Assembly (NCBI RefSeq): GCF_026151205.1
Contig: NC_087084.1
Coordinates: 8,922,894-8,986,893, forward strand
Length of the DNA stretch: 64,000 bases
Source of the DNA: Bolinopsis microptera
Lineage: Eukaryota; Ctenophora; Tentaculata; Lobata; Bolinopsidae
Direction: 5' to 3'
Shown: piece after piece, positions 55,600-64,000 of the stretch
Layout: every line of letters starts with the position of its first letter
Position numbering within the stretch: the stretch's first letter is position 1
Program-made: the position numbers and the translations under genes
Notes under the pieces: generated by a model
The model's input: the letters and a program-made list of their open reading frames with translations, nothing else
Told to the model about the DNA's origin: nothing
Databases searched by the model: none

Positions 55600-57230
55600 G
55601 AAACCAACATTTCCCGCCCTTTCCATCGCCATTTTAATTGTTGTCCCTAGGATACAGACTCTGCAACAATTTCAAGGCCTCATGTAGGGTCCGGGACCCC
55701 CTCATGTAGCTTCTTTGGGACATGTGTAGTGGTGCCCAGGTGGTGCCTCTCTCCCGTAACATGATATGTGTTAGTAAGTAAAATATAGTGTTAGGGAACC
55801 AATTAGTCCTACCAATGGGTTCATGTTACGTTTAATTTCATGACTGTACGTGTATTCCGTTTGGTAATTTCTAGACTTCTAATTCGTTTACTCATTGCCA
55901 TGCCGACATTTGTTGTTACTTGTTATGTTTTTGTTTTTTTTGAAAAATAATTTAGACATCGTTCAAAAAATTAAATTATGAACCACACTTGTGACGCAAT
56001 AATGAGAAATTCCTGTCTAATACCAATTACCAGTATTACTGATCTATAGCGGCTGGTTTTATAATTCCCTCTGTATTTCCCTCTGTAATTCCCTCTGTAT
56101 TTCCCTCTGTATTTCCCTCTGTATTTCCCTCTGTATTTCCCTCTGTATTTCCATAATTTTTCTACAATTTTTCCACAATTTTTCCATAATTTTTCCATAA
56201 TTTTTCCATAATTTTTCCATTAGTTTAGATAGTTGTCATCTGGCCAGACATTATGCAACTTATATTGCAATTCCATTAGTTTTATATCAAAAAAATGTCA
56301 ATTGAATTTTGCGTGGCTAAAATGAAACGCTTGATTCTAATATAGTACTGCAATTTTAACATAAATACAACTTATTTAACATAAATAATGAAAACTGAGC
56401 TTCCTTTTTTATAGGGGGAGGGGGGTCATGAGTATTTTTGAGAATTTTTGAATCTGAGAATTTGACCATTTTCGCCGGGAATACTCAAAAATTATTTTTG
56501 AATCCGAGAAATTCAGCATGGATGTCTCATTTTCTCAAAAATTATTTATGAATCTGAGAAATTCAGCATGGATTTCTCAAAAATTGTCCATTCCAAAATA
56601 GTGCAATGTGGTCCAAAAATACTCAAAATCAATTTTTGAGAATGAGAATTTGGCATTTTCGTCGGGACTCTCAAAAATACTCATGACCAACCCCCGTGAA
56701 TCGATGAATAATGTTAGCAATTTGAATGCTCCTTATTATTGATTACGAAACATTAAACAATAAAAATGATATTAACACAGATTTCTTTCAGGACCAGCAG
56801 CGCTCGATGAACGTCGCAGTTTATGTTTGCACAATAGTGTTAATCTCTGTGGTTTTTGTTGCACTTATACCAATCGTGCTCAAATGTTGTTGTTCATGTT
56901 TGATAAAATGTTGCGATGAGGAGGAGAGAAGTGTTTATGAGAACCCTGTAGCTCACAGAACACAGCTCGAACAAGATTCTATCAGATCAAATTCATCACC
57001 ATCTCAACCACCAGGGAATCCAGACAGAGTTAGACATTTTAATTTGACGACCCCTGGAGAGGATACGACAGATACAACCGGAGTTATTATAACGTCGGGA
57101 CCCCCCAGGTATCCGTACAGTGCCGCTGAGGTGGCGTCGTGGGAGTCACCCGAAATATCACCTCCACAAGATGCTCTTCCCCCTTCTTATGATGAACTTT
57201 TTAAGTCTTGAACTTACGATCTAATCTTGA
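55600..57230 (+). repeat. Partial, diverged third copy of the segmental unit (copy C)
   Basis: It shares ACAATTTCAAGGCCTC, the CCCGTAACATGATATGTGTT block, TTTAACATAAATAATGAAAA and the PPxY gene with copies A and B, but with more differences. Between them lie a 12-bp TTCCCTCTGTAT array (about 56063-56155), a TTTTTCCATAA array to 56220, and repeated TTCTCAAAAATTATTT blocks at 56430-56690. Confidence 0.75.
56807..57211 (+). CDS. Small single-pass membrane protein with C-terminal PPxY motif, copy C (134 aa)
   Basis: It starts at ATG 56807, a few codons after an intact acceptor (TTTCTTTCAG|GACC at 56791/56792). The membrane helix is VYVCTIVLISVVFVALIPIV, followed by KCCCSCLIKCCDEEE. The first ENP unit of copy A is missing and one ENPVAHRTQLEQD remains. 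The C-terminal ~90 residues are nearly the same as copy A, including TSGPPRYPYSAAEVASW and LPPSYDELFKS. The N-terminus is much more divergent than the C-terminus, which suggests gene conversion or constraint on the cytoplasmic tail. Confidence 0.7.
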   Translation: MNVAVYVCTIVLISVVFVALIPIVLKCCCSCLIKCCDEEERSVYENPVAHRTQLEQDSIRSNSSPSQPPGNPDRVRHFNLTTPGEDTTDTTGVIITSGPPRYPYSAAEVASWESPEISPPQDALPPSYDELFKS

Positions 57231-57349
57231 ACTAATCTAGAAACAGTAAATGGTAGCAAAGACAGAAACGTTTTGATAAGTTGCGAGAATACAGACACCT
57301 CCACAAGATGCTCCTCCTCCTTCCTATAACAACATTTTCTACGTTGCAG

Positions 57350-57505
57350 ATGGTAGTGATAGTGGGGATGGTCATGGTAGAGATTAATGACTTGGAGGTA
57401 AAAGCCGATGTTGACACAGACAAATGTGTTAGACCTTGGGATTCATTAGATATATCATCTCCACCTTCTTATGATGAACTTTCTAATCTTGAACTTCGGT
57501 TCTAA
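57350..57505 (+). pseudogene. Fragment of a further PPxY-family member
   Basis: After an acceptor-like TTGCAG at 57349, a short frame begins MVVIVGMVMVEIND and ends SPPSYDELSNLELRF. A CCTCCACAAGATGCTCCTCC remnant just upstream (57298) resembles the tail of copy C. The membrane and cysteine parts are degenerate. It could also be an alternative last exon of copy C. Confidence 0.45.
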
Positions 57506-57786
57506 TCTTAAAAGTAAGTTTTTATGTGATGTTGGAAATCAAAGTGTTTTTTTCTTCAACAAACAGTTTGAACACCGTTCCAGAAAGAATTAAATTCTGA
57601 ACCATACTCAGGAAATAGTATGCAATTCCTGACTTATCCCAGCAGCCTTACTAAATACAGATCTAGAGCGGCTAGTATGCCATTGTTCTATAATTGTTCT
57701 ATCAGTAATTCCGATACGGCGATAAAGCCTGATTTTTTCTTACTTTGATATTTGGGACAGAATGGTAACCGGTCATATTATATATT

Positions 57787-60700
57787 TGGCAAGTTTCCAT
57801 AAACGATATTTTATGATCGGCGCCGATAATCGCTTATTGAGCGCTTTTTCGGCGCTTTTTTTTTTAAAAACCGTTTACAATCGCTTTTTTTACGATTATA
57901 AACGGTTCAAAAAAAATCGCTTATAATCGACTATAATTGGTGTCGTAATTCAAAAAAGCGCTTTTTTGAATTTAAAAGCGCTTATAAGCGCTTTTAAGCG
58001 CTTACTAGCGTCGCTGAGCGATTTGAAAGCGGTTTTCCAGTAGGATTGGCGCCAAAAACGGGTGGATAAGCGGTTGGCCGGATAAGCGATTCGTAGGCGC
58101 TTTTTTGAACCATTTATAAGCGATTATAAGCGCTTATAATTGGGGTGCAATTTAGCTGTTTGTAAAGCGCAAATAAAGCGCTTATAAGCGCTTTTAAAAT
58201 TGAGTCAGGAAAACGCTATATTACATCTTATAACCGCTTATAATCGATTATAAGCGTTTTTTTAGAAATCGCTTATAACGGCTAATTCATCGCTATTTCA
58301 CCGCTTTTACCGCTTTTCCTATCATCCATGGCCAGGTGAGCAGGAATTAAAAAGCGCTTATAAGCGCTTTTTCGATGCTGCCCCTAGCCTGGTCGGAACG
58401 GGGTAGTGCCCAGAATTTAAAAGCGCTTATAAGCGATTTCTCAATTCACCTTAACCTGGTTAGAACTTTCATGTGCTTTTCTGAGCAACCTGGGGTGCAC
58501 CGGCAGAGTCAGGATTTAAAAGCGCTTATAGGCGCTTATGATCGCTTTTCTACCACTTTTCCTATCACCCATGGCATGGGTTGGCAAGAATTATAAAGCG
58601 CTTATAAGCGTTTTTCAATGCTGCCCCTTACCTGGTCGGAACGGGGGAGTGCCCGGAATAAAAAAGCGCTCATAAGCGCTTTTTAAATGCTGCCCCTAAC
58701 CTGGTAGGAACTGGAAATCAGAGTGCCCGCTTATAAGTGCTTTTCTGAGAAACCTGGGGTGCACCGGCAGAGTCAGGATTAAAAAGCGCTTATGATCGCT
58801 TTTCTACCGCTTTTCCTATCACCCATGGCCTGGTTGGCAAGAATTATAAAGCGCTTATAAGCGCTTTTTCGATGCTGCCCCTAACCTGGTCGGAACGGGG
58901 TAGTGCCCGGAATTTAAAAGCGCTTATAAGCGATTTCTCAATTCCCCTTAACCTGGTCGGAACTTGCATGTGCTTTTCTGAGCAACCTGGGGTGCACCGG
59001 CAGAGTCAGGATTTAAAAGCGCTTATAGGCGCTTATGATTGCTTTTCTACCGCTTTTCCCATCACCCATGGCCTGGTTGGCAAGAATTATAAAGCGCTTA
59101 TAAGCGTTTTTTCAATGCTGCCCCTAACCTGGTCGGAACGGGGGAGTGCCTGGAATTAATATGCGCTTATAAGCGATTTCTGAATTCCCCTTAACCTGGT
59201 CGGAACTGGAAATCAGAATGCCCGCTTATAAGTTCTTTTCTGTGCAACCTGGGGTGCACCGGCAGAGTCAGGATTTAAAAAGCGCTTATAGGCGCTTATG
59301 ATCGCTTTTCTACCGCTTTTCCTATCGCCCATGGCCTGGTTGGCAGGAATTAGAAAGCGCTTATAAGCGCTTTTTCAATGCTGCCACTAACCTGGTCGCA
59401 ACGGGGGAGTGCCCGGAATTAAAAGGCGCTTATAAGCACTTTTTCAATGCTGCCCCTAACCTGGTCGGAACGGGGGAGTGCCCGGAATTTAAAATCGCTT
59501 ATAAGCTTATAGTTATAAGCGATTTCTCAATTCCCTTCAACCTGGTCGGAACTGGAGAGTGCCCACTCATATGTGCTTTTCTGAGCAAACTGGGGTGCAC
59601 CGGCAGAGTCAGGATTTAAAAGCGCTTATAGGCGCTTATGATCGCTTATCTACCGCTTTTCCCATCACCCATGGGCACCTAAGGATTTGAAAAGCGGTTA
59701 TAAGTTATAAGCGATTACAATCACTTTTTATTGCTGGTTTTTACCGATTTATCTATCATTTATCAACATGGATTTAAACATAGTTGTTTGACTGGCGATC
59801 TAGAAGCCAAGCAAGAAGGCTAAGTGCACGGCGCGGCAAAGTTCTCCGACAATAATTGCCAGAAATTGTAAAGCGCTTGCAAGCGTTTATTTATATGTTG
59901 TTAATGGTGATGGTTGTCCTGGTGGCGGTCGATGCGCGCTGCGTCATCAGTCATACACACTTCACATTCAGAACTTGCAAAAGAAAAATATTGTATATGA
60001 AATTAAATTATTGCGCTGGGCCACGCTCAGTCTGTCAACGAGTATGACAGGCGTCAGGCATGTTCATGTCATTCCAAGGAATCTCTAGCCGGGCTGAGCG
60101 AATCACGACGTCTGAAAAAAGTGCGGTGCTCATTGGATTTTAGTGTGTGCGTGACCAGCATTCACGTACTTGTTCATAATCAATCGTGGACATAAAAACA
60201 AGTGCACGCTGAGTACCAATAGGAAAAAAAGTAATGTATATATACGCTAGTAAAGCCGCGCGCGTGCAGGCGTGCTGAGATAGCTTGTAAAATTTGGTTA
60301 TTAGATAGTAAAACAGCAACAAATAAACCGCGCCAGCTTGCGCGTTTGAGTCGCTCCTACGAAATCGCTCCCCCAAATTTTAAGAAAATTCTTGTGAAAA
60401 GGCCTTTGAGTTTGGGTATGGCATTGATCTAAATCGGTGTATTTTTTGGACGCTGATCCAGAATCACCCGCCATGACGTAGGGTAAAAATATTTCCCTGG
60501 AGAGTTACATGGGCAAAACCGTGTTAGTCACGTGACAGGCTAGTAAAACATGATTTCGATTGTTTAGGGCTCATGTTAGGGTTTGGGTTGTGGTACGCGG
60601 GTTATGGATAGCTCCGCGCGGGGTTATTATATGGTTGGGATTAGGGTTTATGTTAATTTGTTTTGTACGGCTGCAAAACCATAAAAACCAAGGTCACGTG

Positions 60701-63700
60701 AAATTTTTTCCCGATCCATGACTCGTGCCGAAGGCACAAAAGAGTCAAGGACAAGGGTTAGCGATCGAGGTTTTTTTTGTATATGGTAGCTTTGCGACCG
60801 AGCGTGCGTGCGTGCGTGCGTGCGTGCGTACGTGCCTGCAAGCACTGTTATCGCCCACGTGACTACCTGCGCAAAGTTATTTTGCGTGATAATCTGAATT
60901 ATATAATTGTTGGCGCGCGGCGCTGAACCAACCAAGTACATTATTAATTTCATCATGTACGTATCCCACTAGGCACTAATTGATAGCATATTATTATTAT
61001 TTTGAGTTAGTATTACTATTTTGCACAGATCCGTGTCAGGTTGCATAAACAATAAACATATGGTTACATAGAAGTATACACGATTTTCAAATTCAATATA
61101 GAATTATATTAACTGGGCGGCGCACGGCAGTCGGCATGTCACTTCGCCATATTTGCATGTTTATACAAACAGTAAAGACTGGGCCGTCCCCAGGTTGTAT
61201 GGAATATGATAAATACGCCATCACGGATCGTGAAATTGAGCGGCCATCCACAAAAGAAAAGCGGCCGCATTTCTTGTTGGGCGAGCGAATAAGCAAGAGC
61301 CGGTTTTTATACAAAAATAAGCGTACACATGATATACAATGCAATAAAGCTAAGAGTTTCTGCATGTTCGATTATTTTGCACCTAACCATGTGCCTTCGT
61401 GCTGCCGTTGCTCTATTCAGATAGGTAGTGCGCCATCAACATTGAACATTGAGCCGCGCGTGCCAACTGTATAGTAGGATAGTTTTTTAGCGCTTATTTC
61501 GGCCAGCACAATTTTCTTCAAACAAATAAATATTGAGTATCCTTCCCGACCTCCGATTGCAACAAAAATTGGTGAGCTTACTCTGTACTCATAGACTTAC
61601 GAGGAAAGTGTCTGAAATAATACGACAAAAATCAACGAATTTGGTCAAATTACGCGAGTTTTACAGCTACTTTTGCTCCAAAAGCCTGGCATAGCCTGGC
61701 GTAATTAAACCCTCTAAAACGCGCAAATAGGCTTACGTACCTGGGGACCTCAGGCTATCATGTTCATTAATAGAAATTCGGCGGAATGACAGGCTGAGCG
61801 CGGCCCAGTAAAAATAGGCGTGTTTATGCGATTTTACAATCTAACTCAGCGCGCGGCTCTTGTAGCGCATACGTCACTTCTTTTTTATTGGTAGTTGGCG
61901 TGCACGTGATCTTTTGCGCGGCTGTAATTGGTTCTGAACGATCACGTGAATGCTAGTCCAATGAGCATTGCACTTTTTTAGGGCGATGAAAGTCGTAATT
62001 CACTCAGCCCGAATAAATATTTGGCGGAATGCGGAATGACAGGCTGAGCCAAATTCCGACCAGGTTAAGGGGAATTGAAAAAACGCTTATAAGCGCTTTA
62101 TAATTCTTGGCAACCAGGCCATGGGTGATGGGAAAAGCGGTAGAAAAGCAATCATAAGCGCCTATAAGCGCTTTTAAATCCTGACTCTGCCGGTGCACCC
62201 TAGGTTGCTCAGAAAAGCACATGCAAGTGGGCACTCTCCAGTTCCGACCAGGTTGAAGGGAATTGAGAAATCGTTTATAAGCGCTTTTTAATTCCGGGCA
62301 CACCCCCGTTCCGAACAGGTTAGGGGCAGCATTGAAAAAACGCTTATAAGCGCTTTATAATTCTTGCCAACCAGGCCATGGGTGATAGAAAAAGCGGTAG
62401 AAAAGCGATCATAAGCGCCTATAAGCGCTTTTAAATCCTGACTCTGCCGGTGCAACCCAGGTTGCTCAGAAAAGCACATGCAAGTGGGCACTCTCCAGTT
62501 CCGACCAGGTTAAGGGGAATTGAGAAATCGCTTATAAGCGCTTTTAAATTCCGGGCACTACCCCGTTCCGACCACGTTAGGGGCGGCATTGACAAAGCGC
62601 TTATAAGCGCTTTTAAATTTCGGGCACTCCCCCGTTCCGACCAGGTAAGGGGCAGCATTGAAAAAACGCTTATAAGCGCTTTATAATTCTTGCCAACCCA
62701 TGCCATGGGTGATAGGAAAAGTGGTAGAAAAGCGATCATAAGCGCCTTATATAAGCGCTTTTAAATCCTGACTCTGCCGTTGCACCCCAGGTTGCTCAGA
62801 AAAGCACATGCAAGTTCCGACCAGGTTAAGGGGAATTGAGAAATCGCTTATAAGCGCTTTTAAATTCCGGGCACTACCCCGTTCCGACCAGGTTAGGGGC
62901 AGCATCGAAAAAGCGCTTATAAGCGCTTTATAATTCTTGCCAACCAGGCCATGGGTGATAGGAAAAGCGGTAGAAAAGCGATCATAAGCGCTTTTTAATC
63001 CTGACTCTGCCGGTGCACCCCAGGTTTCTCAGAAAAGCACTTATAAGCGGGCACTCTGATTTCCAGTTCCGACCAGGTTAGGGGCAGCATTTAAAAAGCG
63101 CTTATGAGCGCTTTTTTATTCCGGGCACTCCCCCGTTCCGACCAGGTAAGGGGCAGCATTGAAAAACGCTTATAAGCGCTTTATAATTCTTGCCAACCCA
63201 TGCCATGGGTGATAGGAAAAGTGGTAGAAAAGCGATCATAAGCGCCTATAAGCGCTTTTAAATCCTGACTCTGCCGGTGCACCCCAGGTTGCTCAGAAAA
63301 GCTCATAAAAGTTCCAACCAGGTTAAGGGGAATTGAGAAATCGCTTATAAGCGCTTTTAAATTCTGGGCACTACCCCGTTCCGACCAGGCTAGGGGCAGC
63401 ATCGAAAAAGCGCTTATAAGCGCTTTTTAATTCCTGCTCACCTGGCCATGGATGATAGGAAAAGCGGTAAAAGCGGTGAAATAGCGATGAATTAGCCGTT
63501 ATAAGCGATTTCTAAAAAAACGCTTATAATCGATTATAAGCGGTTATAAGATGTAATATAGCGTTTTCCTGACTCAATTTTAAAAGCGCTTATAAGCGCT
63601 TTATTTGCGCTTTACAAACAGCTAAATTGCACCCCAATTATAAGCGCTTATAATCGCTTATAAATGGTTCAAAAAAGCGCCTACGAATCGCTTATCCGGC

Positions 63701-63989
63701 CAACCGCTTATCCACCCGTTTTTGGCGCCAATCCTACTGGAAAACCGCTTTCAAATCGCTCAGCGACGCTAGTAAGCGCTTAAAAGCGCTTATAAGCGCT
63801 TTTAAATTCAAAAAAGCGCTTTTTTGAATTATGACACCAATTATAGTCGATTATAAGCGATTTTTTTTGAACCGTTTATAATCGTAAAAAAGCGATTGTA
63901 AACGGTTTTTTTTTTAAAAAGCGCCGAAAAAGCGCTCAATAAGCGATTATCGGCGCCGATCATAAAATATCGTTTATGGAAACTTGCCA
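57787..63989. mobile_element. Foldback transposon with ~1.9-kb inverted arms (6.2 kb)
   Basis: The ends are TGGCAAGTTTCCATAAACG at 57787 and its inverse ending at 63989. TATATT flanks both sides (57781-57786 and 63990-63995), a candidate 6-bp target duplication, though AT-rich. The outer ~540 bp of the arms are nearly identical. Further in, each arm has about five units, 230-340 bp apart, marked by ACCTGGGGTGCACCGGCAGA. Within the units, 35-90-bp cassettes are separated by AAGCGCTTATAAGCGCTT or variants. The middle 2.3 kb is unique. No transposase was recognised, so it is non-autonomous or of an unknown type. Confidence 0.8.
59700..62035. other. Unique, CpG-richer core of the foldback element
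   Basis: The core is richer in CG dinucleotides than the surroundings, as in the GCGCGCGTGCAGGCGTGC block near 60257, and has a (GTGC)n run at 60802-60828. Open frames at 61136-61474 (112 codons; includes CCRCSIQIGSAPS) on the plus strand and 60648-60956 on the minus strand have no recognised domain. A block at about 61740-61830 (CCTGGGGACC, GGAATGACA, GAGCGCGGCCCAG) resembles 34900-35010. No gene is claimed. Confidence 0.45.
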
Positions 63990-64000
63990 TATATTTTTAC

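Noticed and set aside
57800-59700. CRISPR-like appearance: short repeats separated by different 35-90-bp spacers.
   Set aside because: This is animal DNA, the cassettes recur in order, and the whole array is mirrored in the opposite arm. It is a transposon structure, not a CRISPR array.
58375-63402. Several 70-100-codon open frames in the foldback arms with repeated LKALIS peptides.
   Set aside because: The peptide is just the translation of the palindromic AAAGCGCTTATAAGC linker, and the frames appear as mirror images in both arms. They follow the repeat structure and not coding constraint.

Overview
This is animal nuclear DNA from an invertebrate. It is AT-rich and dominated by introns and repeats. 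Four things point to an animal: GT-AG introns, a matrix-metalloprotease-type hemopexin domain, a polypeptide GalNAc-transferase, and GPI-anchored Ly6/uPAR and seven-helix receptor genes. Many non-LTR retrotransposons and cut-and-paste transposons surround them. I cannot name the species from sequence alone.

Layout. 1.35-7.23 kb: the last six exons (+) of a hemopexin-repeat protein with a GPI-like tail. 8.7-18.3 kb: decayed LINE pieces, a 2.29-kb transposon with terminal inverted repeats, and a complete seven-exon gene (-) for a three-domain Ly6/uPAR protein. All of this lies between two inverted mariner-like ends 9.06 kb apart. 18.49 kb: a degenerate dispersed member of a small membrane-protein family. 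21.4-42.7 kb: a seven-helix receptor gene (-) whose first and last recognised exons are 20 kb apart. Between them sits a nest of transposons: a ~10-kb LINE (23.8-33.8 kb) split by a 3.18-kb pogo/Tc1-like element and flanked by a 564-bp direct repeat, a FLYWCH zinc-finger fragment, and a second LINE with two open ORFs (37.7-42.1 kb, -).

43-57.5 kb: a recent tandem segmental duplication carrying a family of ~133-residue single-pass membrane proteins with a C-terminal PPxY motif (47.3, 51.1 and 56.8 kb, plus a fragment at 57.4 kb). A 31-bp minisatellite of about 50 copies precedes the first copy. 53.2-55.2 kb: six exons (-) of the C-terminal half of a GALNT enzyme, including its ricin-type lectin domain. 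57.79-63.99 kb: a complete foldback element with ~1.9-kb inverted arms made of short unique cassettes joined by a palindromic GCGCTTATAAGCGC linker, with a matching 6-bp putative target duplication at both ends.

The four host genes are unrelated in pathway, though all are secretory or membrane proteins. The strongest points for follow-up are the foldback element, the PPxY family, a Helitron-like insertion with its empty site preserved in the paralogous duplicate, a compound perfect palindrome at 50.64-50.95 kb, and the very long direct repeat around the first LINE. All calls come from reading the sequence by eye; no database search was run.
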